Source: Isoetes taiwanensis
Lineage: Eukaryota; Streptophyta; Lycopodiopsida; Isoetales; Isoetaceae
Length of the DNA stretch: 64,000 nt
NCBI GenBank assembly: GCA_021234155.1
Contig: JAJEKV010000004.1
Location: 14,540,716-14,604,715 of the forward strand
Direction of reading: 5' to 3'
The notes under the pieces are model-generated. The model worked only from the letters and a program-made list of their open reading frames with translations. It did no database searches and was not told where the DNA came from. Below, in pieces: positions 23,120 through 35,102 of the stretch (within the stretch, counting starts at the first letter, position 1; every line of letters begins with the position of its first letter). Position numbers and translations under genes: made by a program.

Positions 23120-24440
23120 GTCCCCTTAGTGCCATCTAGCTGCATTGGCTGAATAAGTTGTATGGCTTCCTTACCATATCCGTCTTTGAGCATATCCGGT
23201 GATCATTGCAGTCCACGAAATGACACTCCTCGAGGTGCATCCCGTCAAAAAACACTCAATGCATTCCCCAAACCGCCACATTTGGTGTACATATTGACCC
23301 GGGTGCACATTATTTCATCCGAAAAAAAACCATTAGCAATTGCAAGACAATGAATTATCTTCCCTCTTGTTAGAGCAACTAGAGTCGTGCAAGCTCTCAA
23401 AATGAACACTAATGTGAACTTATTTGGTTGAACTCCTTCATTTGCATCTCATGAAACCGTTGAACTGCTTTATTGCCATTTCCTGGACATAGCCTCGCAA
23501 TGATAAATGTCCAAGCTATCACATTCTTGTGATTCATATGTTCAAAAACATCCAAAGCGCCAGTCCATATCACCGCATTTCGCATATGCATCAACGAGGG
23601 CATTCCAAGTAGCGATGAGTTGAGCGTAATTCATTTCCTAAATAAGAATGGATCATCTTAGTATGCTCAAAAGATGCTAGGTTCGCACAAAAGATGCGAA
23701 CCTAGTATGCTCAAAAGATACTTGAAACCCACTTTCTGCATTTTATGAAATTGTTCCAAAGCCTCTCTGCCATACCCTTCCTGTGCATATCCCGCTATGA
23801 TCAGATTCCATGAAACAATATCGGGTTTAACCCCTTTTTCCAGCATTGATTGGAAAAGACCTAAAGCTCTTTTTGCAAACCCGTGTTGAGCATGTGCAAA
23901 AATCGGGGCATTCCATGAAAAACATCGGGGATAGATACCTTCTTTGCTCATTCGAGTGAATGTTTGAATGCCTCTTCAACATGACCGACCGGTGCATATG
24001 TTGAAATCAATGCATTCCATGTAACTATGTCTGGCCTTAAGCCTACATCCGGCATTTTTCTAAACAAGTGGAGGGCTTCTGCATCATGCCCAAGGCTTGT
24101 ATATGTTGCCATCATAATATTGCATGAATAAACATTCGGTTTAGAAATACATTTGAATAAACCAAAAGCATTTTCTAGGTCACCAGACTTTCCATACATC
24201 TCGACAACAAGATTGCCCAAAAATCTATCATGTAGAAGCCCACTTCTCGTAAGATAAGCATGAATCTGCTTCCCCTTAGCCAAACCACTACTGCATTTTC
24301 ACAATAAACTAGGAATGTCTTGCTCGTGTAGCACATCAAAAGCTGTGGAATTGGGCTCTCGCAAATACAAGCATGCAGTTCTGTAGCTGCTACTTCTGAT
24401 CTGCATTCGTCATAACTCTTTGCTATCTTACCTTCCTTCC
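23120..24440 (-). pseudogene. PLS-type pentatricopeptide repeat (PPR) pseudogene
   Basis: Minus-strand reading gives consecutive PPR motifs: GKQIHAYLTRSGLLHDRFLG, MYGKSGDLENAFGLF, NVYSCNIMMATYTSLGHDAE, PDIVTWNALISTYAPVGH, KPDIVSWNLIIAGYAQEGYG, NALVDAYAKCGDMD and NVIAWTFIIARL. Later segments read PNKFTLVFILRACTTL and CTRVNMYTKCGGLGNAL. PPR proteins bind organellar RNA and are very numerous in plants, and the mixed repeat lengths fit the PLS class. At least three frameshifts (near 23950, 23650 and 23550) and internal stops show that it is dead. No E or DYW extension was found. The family call is firm. Confidence 0.85.
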
Positions 24441-24589
24441 TATGACAGAATACAAATTAACTTAGGCTCCAAGAACGGCACAGTAACCTAAAAGGCCCTG
24501 CCAGTTACCCGGTTGGAGCATCCGCCATCCACAAGGAAGGTGACCTGGCATTTACAGCTAACAGTGGGTTTTTAGCAGTCACCAGTATA

Positions 24590-24680
24590 TTCTAGGTATA
24601 TTCCAGTATATACCTAGGATATGCCAAAAACCCACGTAAACAAGGGTTTGCCCCCTTAGGGGCAACCCAAAAATCGCAAT
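24590..24680. repeat. Direct repeat, right copy
   Basis: This is the partner of 21775-21853. The shared core is 24641-24672, preceded by (A/T)GGTATATTCCAGTATATACC. Together the two copies bracket the PPR pseudogene. Confidence 0.85.
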
Positions 24681-24699
24681 GTTTTTGTATTTTTTTGAA

Positions 24700-25900
24700 C
24701 GCGGGGTCGTTAAGAATTGATTTTTGGCGATATAGTGTGCTAATTTCGTTTTAGGTTTGGGGAGGGTATTTTGGCAATGGTGGGGACTATGATTTTGGTA
24801 TCGTATTGTATGGAAAACGGTATAATTTGCCATGTGGGAGGAGCTTGAGTGTTTCATGCTATTTTGGGTGGTTTGGAAGTCCCTTTTTTGCATGGATTTT
24901 TTTGCAAAGGCTGAATTCCAGGAAGCCGAATTTGGAAGGCACGAGCCAATTGTTGTCCTGCCCTGTGTTGTGTGTACAGAGGGCGCCGTCTGGGAGAGGG
25001 AGGCCAACGCATCGGCCTGTTGCAGACGAACCAGTCCGATTTCTCCCCTGGTACACATGCAATTTGTTGTAGCCTAAGTTCTAGGGCTTCGATAGCTTTT
25101 CATGCTACTGTCTATTTTTGGCCTGGGTTCAAAGCGGATTGTGCAGAGCAGGGGCGATGGAGCGAGGAGGGGTGGCCTCGAACCTGCATCCTCGTGTTTC
25201 TGCAATAAAAGGCATGAGCCCATCGATTCTTGAACTTGTGTGCCCTGTTACAAGGCACAGAGCAGTCGAATTCATTGTTTGCAAAGGCTTACACCAAAAA
25301 CATGGAGCTTTCGATTCGACTCCAGGAGACCTTTGAGTCTGGTTTGAACCGTTGTGTTTGTTGTGTAAATGCATTGATTGTTTGTAGTCTAGTTGCTTTG
25401 GTACAATTCTCCGGAAGAGGGCATTCTTTTTTCTTGAAGCTGCAAGATATGTGAATATATGATTACTCTCTTACTCTCTTGGGCACCATATTTCCTTCAA
25501 GATGTTGACATTTTTAAGAGACTCAATGTTAAGAAGAAAGGATCATGTCGGATTTTGAAGCATTTTGTCATGTTTTTCCTGCCATCTTTCATCCCACTTT
25601 GCAGAACTGTACAAAATCTCGAGAACTTTGTGTTAGAAATCCTCTGTTAGGGATTCGATGGGCTACTATTGAAGCTATGGTGGCTTTGAACAGGGCAGGC
25701 GGTATGGCAGAAGGCATACTGTGGCAAGAGTTATTTTGCTTCTTTTTTATTTTTGTTCAACCATACACCATTGACATTGGCATCCATTTTTTCTCTCAAA
25801 ATTCTAATGGCCATTGATCTGGGACAATGCCAGGAATATTCCCCACATCGATGGCGTGCAATGAAAGATGAACCAAATGCTATAATACATGGAAAAAACG
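24700..25900. other. Non-coding stretch
   Basis: Several short open frames on both strands, with no recognisable product, no domain motif and no splice-bounded exon chain. Nothing further seen. Confidence 0.4.
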
Positions 25901-25904
25901 CAAT

Positions 25905-26410
25905 GTGAGGTTATCCATGTTGCAGCCAGCTGGGATTATTGTGCACATGGAGAGGCTCAGAGTCGTTAGATTTGATCTAGGGTGGAGAAAAAATATGGAA
26001 ATTCCAACATCTACATCGGTAGCGTTGGAAGTTATTCCACCAGTTCTTACGACAAGAATGAGGATTCCTGTAATTTTCGGATGGAAGTGTGGTACCTATC
26101 ATTTTTTTTTTACACGTTTGCATAAACGAGTTGAGACTTTGAAGCAATGTTGAGTTATCCACGTTGCAACCGCCTAGGATTTGTGTGCAGGTGGAGAACT
26201 TTAAAATCATTGAATTTGATCGACGATGGCTAAAATTCATTGAAATTCCACGATGTTCATGGGTAACATTGGGAAGTTATGCCGAGAGTATCGATATGAT
26301 TTAGGAAGTACTATTTTTTTGCTTTTATCGACTTGGTTCTAGGGTTAGGCTTGCAATGATTTCAAGTGTTTGATTTCATCTACGGTGGTGAAAGTTCATA
26401 AAAATTAGAG
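25905..26410. repeat. Three diverged tandem copies, about 180-240 bp period
   Basis: The block TTATCC(A/G)TGTTGCA...TTTGATCTAGGGTGG at 25911-25984 recurs at 26154-26228, and more weakly at 26331-26405 (TTTCATCTACGGTGG). Each is followed by AAATTC(C/A) and a GGGAAGTTAT-like segment. It lies just upstream of the ORF1-like gene. Confidence 0.65.
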
Positions 26411-26546
26411 TTAGTTATGGGAGCGGCTTATTTCTTTTCTTTCTCTGCTGGTTTTTTTGGCGCTGGTGCCTGGCACCTATTTTCTAGGCGCTGACCTAAA
26501 TTGCCGCATGACCTAATTCTGAATTTCAACTATCTGAATTGAACCC

Positions 26547-27518
26547 ATGGATACTCCCTTGAAATCCTATTTGGTTGCTCCAGACTTGGAAAAGGCCAAT
26601 TATAGCTCTTTTACTAGTCCAGAACTGACACTTTCAGCAGGGGATTGGAGCAATTTGTGAAAAGGGATGGAATTTTTTGAGATGCAAATTATCGATCTCT
26701 CCAAGAAGGTGCGTAACTTTGATATGCTCCAGCAGACAGTAGCAAGCATGATTTCACGAATTGAGGCCCTGGAGAAGTCATGGAAACAAGAATCTAACCA
26801 GGCCAACCTGGATGAATTGGAAAATATTAAATCTAAGATTGCAGTAATAAGGGAGTTGCCTTCAATTGAAGGATTAAAACAGATTGAGTTGAAGCTCCAC
26901 TCACATCAAGAAGAAACTTCTAGATGGGTTGATATTGTCAGAAAGCCAGCAAAGGAGACAATCAATGCCACATTTGAGAAGGAAAGGAAAAGATCTTTGA
27001 AAGCACGCAACATCAGAGTCCTTGGGCTTGACATGGCCGTTGATCCCCTCGATGCTTCAATTGAGTTTGTGACCAATACTTTAGGCATCTTTGATCATAA
27101 AATTGAAGCTGCATGGAGTGTAAATAAAGGCAATTCAAGAGGACATCCTTTAATTATTAAGTTTAAGAACTTGGAAGCTAGATTGAATGCCCTCAAAAAT
27201 AGGAGAAATCTTGCAACAGTTCCCAAAATCTTCATGGATGAAGATCTCACTTCAATGCAGGTTGAGCACAAAAAGAGATGTCCGCAAGAGCTTGCAAAGG
27301 CTCGAAAAGATCCAACCAAATGGGTTGTCTATAGAGATGGCCGAGTCATCATCCGCGACAATTTTGACCCACAAAGAAAAAAAGGAGGTGTTGCAATATC
27401 CACAAAAATTAAAAGTCAATCCATTCTATTGTTTACAAGGCATCTCCCTTTCAATTTTCTTAAGCATTCTAAGGTCATTCATAGGGTTCCATATTCACAG
27501 GTTTACGACATTGCATAG
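26547..27518 (+). pseudogene. Solitary LINE-type ORF1 protein, one premature stop
   Basis: An ATG at 26547 opens a frame that runs to 27518, broken only by TGA at 26658; the ATG at 26667 reopens it for 283 aa. The N-terminal half is heptad-like (FDMLQQTVASMISRIEALEK). Then comes a basic linker (KERKRSLKARN) and an RRM-like block starting IRVLGLDMA, with IIKFKNLEARLNALKNRR. The C-terminal part has FMDEDLTSMQVEHKKR and ends in YRDGRVIIRD. This matches the coiled coil, RRM and C-terminal plan of LINE ORF1 RNA-binding proteins (compare copy A's VSRDLTSVQQEA). No endonuclease or RT follows it. It may be an orphan ORF1 or the remnant of a separate LINE family. Confidence 0.7.
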
Positions 27519-27519
27519 A

Positions 27520-28440
27520 TACACCTGCATGTTGAATGCAAAAAAAAAATTCTACTCCAAAACTTCGTAAGTTATATTCAACTTTAAGCTCAACAAATAG
27601 AACATTTTACAAGGATAACTTTAAACTTCAATTATAAAGAATGAATGTATATGCCCAATTAAAAGTTCTCACTATATCTTTAATAATTTTGAACTTAATC
27701 CCGAAGAGAAATCCAACAATGCTGGGACACTTTTTCTAGTTGTTAAAATATTCTAAGTTTCATATTCATATTTATTCACTCAATTATTTATTTAGTTTAT
27801 TTATCTATTCTCTACCATGCGTTTATATTAGTTTAAGAAGTCCATCATACATATATAGTATTATAAAAGTAGTAAAAGTTTTATATAATATAAGGTTCAT
27901 TTATTTATTTATTTATTCTCTACTATGACTAAGTAAGAAAATGTTGTTTAAAAGAAATTAAAAAAAAAAAAATTTATTAACTCTTCACTCTAATGGCAAC
28001 TTTTATTAAAATATTATAAATATTTATATTCATATTTATTGTTTTATTTATTTATTTGTCTATTCTCTACCATGGCTTTATATTAGTTTAAGAATTCTAT
28101 AATACATAAATATTATGTAATATTATAAAAATAGTGAAAGTTTTATATAATATAAAATTCAGTTTCAAATACTAGTCGAATTGCTATAAATATCTAGCAT
28201 TATAACAGGGGGTTTTTTTTGTAATTTTATACGATTTTTGGCATGGGTTTCCTATGATTTTAGTGTTGTATTCATTGGACCATACTAAATAGTATTTCTA
28301 GAATGCAGCTTTTTTTGGAGCGTTGATCTGGATTACCTTCAACAATCTAACAGTTGTTATTCTGAGCACTTCATTCATATGCATGAAACGACAAAAGTTC
28401 TTTTCTCTGAAAAGTTTTGGTGGTGTTGTTATTGATCCGT
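27520..28440. repeat. AT-rich DNA with a 160-bp direct duplication
   Basis: This is very AT-rich sequence without genes. The segment at about 27745-27905 (containing CTATTCTCTACCATG, TATATTAGTTTAAGAA and GTTTTATATAATATAA) is repeated in the same orientation at about 28009-28165. The copies differ by indels and a few substitutions. Confidence 0.75.
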
Positions 28441-28499
28441 CTTGTTCTCTCTTCATTCAACAGATTTGGTATGCCAGATATTGCTTTTTTGTATGATGA

Positions 28500-29385
28500 C
28501 AATGTTTTTTGTTTTATTCAAAGTAGGCACTGGGGGCACAGATGTTTTATCCATAACAATAGGCACTGGGGGCACAGATGTCGATCCAAAATTGATAGAT
28601 AATATCCTAGAGTTCTTTATTGAACATTGTCATGCAGGATTAGTTACAACAGGGCGTGGATCGAATCTAGATCATTTGCACTTCCAAGCTATAGCCAGAC
28701 TCAAAACAGTAGGACTCCAGGGTGCCCGCACCATTACTCAAAATAACTACGGGATGGAACACCACAAAAACCAGTCGAAGGACACAAAGTTACATTGCTT
28801 TGAAGGTATGCTAGGTTATTGCATGAAGGACTTTGGAAAGCCTCACTTCAGTGTGCACATGCATAATGTCTCATCAGAAGAATTGAGAGAGGGAAAGAAA
28901 ATATACGCTCTATGGAGCAGGAGAAATCAAAGATGAAGTTTGTCTAGATCCTAAAAACTTACTCATCAAGGTCAGTCATTTTGCCAATTATCGTATGTCC
29001 AATCATCGTAAGCCACTATTGACGTACAAAATCACATAGATGATCATAACAGAAAAGTTCTATCTCAGCACACAATGGGCTATACCTACTAACGGCCAAA
29101 ATGTAGACCAAAGAAAAGTTGAAGCGGCATATGGTCTAATGATAAACCCATTCCAAGCAACCCGTGAGAAAGTATCATATATCAATGACATGCGCTCATC
29201 TATGCAACAAATTCGTAACACACTGAACTCAATTGAAAACTTCATTCTTGATGTGCACATTCGTTTGGACATAGACCAGCGGAGGCAATTACGAGCGTAA
29301 ATAAATAGGCTAATTCCCCTCTACGGGTTGTTTGATAGGCAAATCAACGAAGATGTGCATCGCATCTTAAGTCGCTATCCATATT
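28500..29385 (+). pseudogene. HUH (Y1) Rep endonuclease relic 1, Replitron-like transposase
   Basis: The plus strand encodes a Rep-like protein in two frames. Its N-terminal part has DPKLIDNILEFFIEH and HAGLVTTGRG. The metal-binding HUH motif HLHFQ is at 28673-28687. GYCMKD, with the presumed nucleophile Tyr at 28817-28819 and the YxxK spacing, follows. Its distal part has SHFANYRM, KFYLSTQWAIPTNGQ and QRKVEAAYGLMINPF. A frameshift near 28905 and a TAG at 29038-29040 break it. HUH plus a single YxxK tyrosine, with no helicase, is the design of CRESS-type Reps. From memory, Replitrons are a eukaryotic transposon group of this kind that is abundant in non-seed plants. A homologous relic lies at 45 kb. 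The element ends were not found. Confidence 0.6.
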
Positions 29386-30480
29386 GAGTGCTTGTGAATT
29401 GACATACTACTTTTACTCATTTTTGATGACTAAATAAATTCATAAATAACATGTTTTTAAAGCCTATGTAATCAGATTACATTATGGTATAACATTATAG
29501 TTTGTTACTTATGCTTTATGTTAGTAATAGTTTTTATTTGTTATTATGCTACATGTTTTACATCCTACATATTATTAATTACACAACATAACATTAAAAC
29601 ATTCAAGTGTAATGTAATGTTGTTTGTTTTCGGCCTCGAAGGGGCAAAAATTTTTGTAGGTATAACACAAACTATTACATTACACACTTTGAAATTAAAT
29701 TCCCCCTTAAATCCTTTTTGGTTTGGGTGCATATTCACACGAGGGTGTATGATAAAATCTTATACCAAAAGCAAGCTATTGTTTATCATATCAAAACCAT
29801 TGAATACTTTTAACATTTTGTTTTTCAAAAAACAACAATAAAAAAGTAGATTAGTTTTCAAAAAACAATAATAAAAATATAGATAAACTGTCATTTAATA
29901 GAATGGTCTTAAATTTTTGACATTTAATAATGTTCAAATATTTGCACAAATGGGGAATAATAATTTTTTAACTAATTTTATAGAATTTGACATCTAGAAA
30001 TGTTTTATATCAATGATAGAATATACTCTGCATAACAATTTCAAAAACAAGATGGCATGTAACAAGAACCGGAATTAAAAGTTTGAGAAATCTTTATAAA
30101 AGATCTTTATCATCAATTTTATGATAAAGAAATGACTTTTTATTATAAGATGCTATAATGCAAAAGATTTGTCAAATGACAATTCAAAAATATTTTATAT
30201 ATTCTAATAAGGACTAAATTATAAATATGAATTTTATAAGCAAGAACTTGCAAATAAGAGAAATAGATTTGTTGATAACATTATACATGGATTTAAAAAA
30301 AAAATTGAATAGTTCTTTTAAGTTGTAAACAAAATTATTACTAATTTCACATGTTGTGTGCACATATTTGCAAATATGCTACTTATAATACATGTGGTAT
30401 ATCACTCATACATAAATCAGTGTCATTTTTTGTTTGATAAAACTATTTGTTGATGTAATTTGTTTAAGGAGCCCTCCCGC
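29386..30480. other. AT-rich non-coding stretch
   Basis: No exon-like or repeat structure beyond short A/T runs. The Rep relic's 3' terminus may lie here but is not identifiable by eye. Confidence 0.4.
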
Positions 30481-30762
30481 TGACACGTGGTAGCCCTTTC
30501 TCCTTCGTTTTCACTTCACCTTGCATATCTACACTTCAATACGCATTTATTGGCCGGAGCTACCGATTTTTGCCGGATTTGATTGGTATGAGTTATCGCT
30601 TTTCCTTACCCAGCTTTGCTTAGCCGGTTAATTCTCTAGGTTCAGCTCCCGGCCAGAATAAGTTAGTTTCAGATTTTAACAAAAAAAACTAAGTTATGCA
30701 TGAATAGAGGATTATGCAGAAATGATGGGCTTACAAATCCATAAACTGGGTCAGAGCTTTCC

Positions 30763-32612
30763 ATGGATTTCGCTGTAGATGAAGCTCCTTGGAGGAAGAG
30801 GTATGCTTTCATTTGTAGACTCTTTGATTTTGTATTTAATTCTCGTCCGGTTTGCATCATGGGCTTACCTCGCAGTTGCTTTGCCAATGGTTGCAGTGCG
30901 AAGGTAATCTTACCCAAAACTCATTCTATATTAGCATCCTACTATAGATTGTTTCCATATATATTACCTCTGGACTTGAAATTTATCGGGCTGTTTCCTT
31001 AGCCTAGTCTGCCAGTTTATAACTAAGATTGAAATCTAGCATTCCAACACCAGAAGTGTCCATACTTTTGCTTCGTTTTCTTACCTAATGGGTGGTGGTC
31101 CCGTCCTTTTTCTTTTTTGGGTTGTAAGGTTACCTTGCAAGCAATATTTCATGCAATTTTTACACTTTTCTGTCAAAACAATCATTGCAGCATCAGAATA
31201 CTGAGCTGCCATCACTGAGCTCTGTTCTTAAGAAAAAGGAAAACCACGTGTCAGAGCTAATGTCCACATCAATGCTAAGCAATCCCATAGGCAATTCTTG
31301 CTCTTAGAGCGAATCCAACTATGGCAAAAGTACGAGCAGGACTGTAGGTTGTGGTCCTAGCCATAGCCAGTTATTTCTGTTCTGTTTCCCAATGTAGGTA
31401 TTTGCATTTGAATTTATTCATCAAAGCATTTCTCAGCTTTTCCATGTGTTTGCAGGTAGTTACAGATCTATACATCCACGGTGGTAAATCCGAAAGCTAG
31501 AGCTTCGAATTCTGGTCTCATCCATAGCCAGTTTCGTCTATTTAGTTTGGCCAAATAAAAGGTAGGTTCTTTTATTTTGTTTTTCGATGGATTGCATCTG
31601 AGTTTTTGTCATGAGTTGTGGTCATCCGCCATTGGTGCAAAAAAAATTGAAGGAAAATGCAAACTACCCTCAAGGAAGTTTCATAGAAAACAGCTAAACC
31701 AGCAAAAGACCAACTTCATGGACTTTGGTGCCCCCAAAGTAGAAATCACATTACAATGCTATTGGCTTATTTGGAAAGTATCATAAGAAATTTGGGCAAA
31801 ATTAGAAGGCAAAGAGCATAAAGTGCATTCAAATAAAGGGGTGAATCTTTTGGCCAAGGTGAAAGGGTTCGTGTAGTATAGAAATTTCGAAGGAAAATGT
31901 CAACTAAGACCTTCAAGGAAGATTCATATGAAAGAGTTCTATGGCAACCATATGTATATAGTTTCTCTCTTTCAGGAATGGAAGAGCCTTCAGGTGCTAT
32001 GGAAGAGCTGCTTCAGACTTTACAGCAATCTGCTAATATCTCTGCAAATGGGGTCGTGCCCTTCCAAGTGAAAATGGCTAGCAATAATAATCCTGGAGTC
32101 CCTTCTTCCTCGCTCATGAGTTTTTTGCAAAAGGTATTTATTCACAACATGCTATCATTTTTAAAGCTCCAATATGCTTCTCGGATTTCTCATTTCTTTA
32201 GTATCTTCAATAGGACCCATCTATTACAGGGGTTGTCATTAAAGAATTTGGTAGGTCCTTTATGAACTATATGATGCAGGTATAGCTTTGCCTCATAGCT
32301 TTGCATCACCCTATGTTCAGTTGAATTTGACTAATAATTCAGATTCCTACTTATATGTAATTAGAAAACATCAACAAGGCATCCATTACTGGAACTGCTT
32401 CATTATTAGCGCAGACAATTTTTTAGCTTGCAGCCAGTGATACATCCTCAGATATACAGTCAATCAAAGCAAACTATACACTGTTTGATGAGCTAGTAGC
32501 TTGCATCCTCATGGCTGATTTAGGCATGACGTGTGCTATTGTTAGCAAGCTGATGACACCAGCACAGGCAGTTCCCAACCATTATGTTGGGGTCCTTTGG
32601 GAAAGCCAATAG
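30763..32612 (+). other. Candidate exons of an unrecognised host gene
   Basis: Several plus-strand segments look like exons. At 30763-30800, MDFAVDEAPWRKR ends at a good GTATGC donor. At 31191-31305, after TTGCAG, an open HQNTELPSLSSVLKKK segment starts. At 31976-32133, after CTCTTTCAG, GMEEPSGAMEELLQTLQQS runs to FLQK|GTATTT. At 32427-32612, after TTTTTTAG, LAASDTSSDIQSIKANYTLF and LVACILMADLGM end at TAG. The last two join in phase 0 and together give about 114 codons. The first two do not join in phase with each other, so at least one boundary is wrong or an exon was missed. I do not recognise the protein. It could be a real small gene or a decayed copy. Confidence 0.4.
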
Positions 32613-34500
32613 CATTGCCATATTTATTAAAAAAAAAATTGATGATACCTCAAGGTTTGTGTGGAATTTCCTTACCAATCGGCTATATTCTCGCAAATTA
32701 CGTGCTTCAAGTAATGGGGAATGTACGACATCTTGCACTGTTGCGAAAGAAGTCTGTCTTGGTGCAACGTCATCGTAGAAAGGAACCTGCGTTTAGGCAA
32801 CCACTAGGCTAGCCAATGGTCTATAGCTGTATCTTTTGCCAAGCTAACCATGTTGTATTTGCTGACAGGTATATTCCTGTTTATTCAAAAAGTTTGTAGT
32901 ATGATTTATCTGGTTGGAAACTTATGTTAGATGAGATTGATCCTGTATGGACTGAAAGCTTTTGGAAGACGCTAGGACTAAGAGTCAAAGTTCTAGGCTA
33001 GATGAATTGATTCTTGTGGGAGGTTGTATTGTGATACTCATCTCCTTTTTAGCGGTTGTAAGCATTAGGTCACTCTTTAAAAAGCATGCACCGCTCGACC
33101 ATCGGCTGCCAGGGAGAGACCTTTGCAAATAAATTTGCTTCCAGATTAACATAATGTAGCTGCAATGCGAAGATACGACACCCTCCAGAGGTTTGAACTA
33201 AGCTTTTAGCACAGATGTTTGTGGTGGGGGTTTATGGCATGCTGCCTTGAAGAAGATGAGATAAGATAAGATAAGATGAGATAACTTCAAGTAACTTCAA
33301 GTATCCTGTCCAAGAACTATACTGAATATGCAAATGGAATGGATGTTCCTGCTTTTGGTTCTGGCAAAGAATGTCTGGGAACTTTAAGCCAGTGCATCTC
33401 CTGCTTCAAACTGTCATAACACAACGCAGAGTTTGGCAACTAGTTAGAAAGTAAAATTGTGACCAAGAAATCTGTATGGAAGGCCCATTCTGGAAGAGGT
33501 TTTATAGCTTTAGACCAAGGAATTTGTTAGAAATGTTCGATTCTATGATGTTAGCTCAAGCTATTCCATATGTTTGTGTAATTACAAAAGGTAATGGTGG
33601 GAAGGCAAGGAGGTTTTGGCGCAAGGTGTTATGAAATCATTGCTTATTATAATTACAGCTGATTGTGAATTGTTCACCTTTGCCCAGCAAACCGTCAAAA
33701 TTTTCACTTTTGCCCAGCAAGTTTAGAATTAACGGGCTATAAGCTCCCTCATACCCATTGGCGTGCTTTGATGTTTTGTGGTATAGGTTCGGTGCACTTT
33801 GTTAATGCTATTGCTGACTGAACAACTACATCTGATAAAACAAATGAATTTCAAAGGGAAAGAATTAGTTTTGACTCGCCTTCTACATCTTCTCATTATT
33901 GATGTACAACACAGAGCATACAAAAACTAGAAACTGATTATTAAGATTGATATATTCATCTCTCAAGTTGTGGTGTCATTCTTATTGCAGAAGAATTTGT
34001 GGATTATTTAGTAGTTAGAATGGGCTATCTGGAATCCTGGTACTAAGGCACACTAAAATCCACCTAAACTTCTCCAAATCACCATCTCGCCTTTCTCTTT
34101 CCCAATTTCTTCCCAATGGCTATGGCTTCCTTGACAAAAGCCTGAAAGATGGTGCAGCAAAGAAGGTGTTTGCTTTTTAAATACATAGACAGATCAATTC
34201 TGAAGAAAGCATTACATTAACACACATGAGAACGTTTGCTTTTTAAGTTCGTAGATAGATCAATTCCAAAAGAAAGCATTTCAGCAGTTTTGCCAGCGGA
34301 GGAGCATTTCACATATAGATATCATATATTTGTCTTCATTCTGGTGCAGAAACATGGGTTGACGCAGGTGGGCATGATATTTTTGGGTAGCCTGCAAGGC
34401 ATACCCTAGGAATGGTAGTGAGGAAGCTGGAATACCTGCAAAAATATCTTAAATAGATGGTGGAGATAGCAACATAAGTTGGAATATCTATTGAATATCT
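32613..34500. other. Non-coding stretch
   Basis: No gene recognised. It contains a short GATAA/GATGA microsatellite at 33256-33284 and a diverged duplication of about 45 bp (34168-34215 and 34231-34280, sharing GTTTGCTTTTTAA and GATCAATTC). The left edge of the chromovirus is not visible, and no 5' LTR was found here. Confidence 0.4.
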
Positions 34501-34507
34501 AAAATAG

Positions 34508-35102
34508 ATGTTCTGGCCAAAAAACAAAGATTCCAAATTGCCACTTACTTTCTATATTGAGTTTCAGCACGATATTCCTTTGAAGAGCAGCTTTATCTCT
34601 ATTTCATTGGAGTCAGAGGATGGGAGGATAGAGACGATGGCGCAACTTGATTGTGGTGCAAATGTCTGCTTCATGGATAGTATGTTCGCTACTAAGTATG
34701 TCATTCCTAGAAGCAGAGTCAAGCATCTTAGCTCTGTTAATGTGATTGAGGGCGTGAGACCTCTTCAGGCGCAGTCACAAAATGTACAACACCTCTTCAC
34801 GTTTTGTTCAAGGGAGCTTCTTGTAGCATTTCCTTCAATCTCATTGCTAGCCCACATATGCCAGTAGTCTTGGGTTTGCCCTGGCTCGAGCTACATAACC
34901 CACAGATTGATTGGCGTACTAGATCCTTTCGGTTTGCTGGTTCGAGCTCTAGTTCCAGTTCATCTGTAGTTCAGGCCTCTGCACCAATATCTACTTCAGT
35001 TCATACAGTATCGTGGGCTCCTGATTCTGTCCTTACTATTCCTATTTCTGCTCCACGTCCCGATTTGGCTCTTGTCTCTACTCCAGTTCATGTCTCGGAT
35101 TC
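34508..35102 (+). pseudogene. Chromovirus (Ty3/gypsy) protease region
   Basis: The frame opening at 34508 carries MAQLDCGANVCFMDS, the aspartic-protease active-site region; most relatives have D(S/T)GA where this copy has DCGA. The reading then shifts frame at about 34810 to VVLGLPWLELHNPQIDW, the usual second block of gypsy proteases, followed by a Ser-rich tether. The solo LTR interrupts the tether at 35103. The gag region upstream is not recognisable. Confidence 0.8.

Noticed and set aside
24806-25374. Cluster of overlapping short open frames on both strands
   Set aside because: None shows a conserved motif, and all are of chance length for this base composition.
28500-29385. Helitron as the explanation for the HUH motif
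   Set aside because: No helicase domain and no paired-tyrosine motif was seen in either relic; only one YxxK tyrosine is present.
33256-33284. (GATAA)n read as a minus-strand LINE tail
   Set aside because: The conserved GGACGATAAAA box does not precede it on the minus strand, so it is scored as a plain microsatellite.
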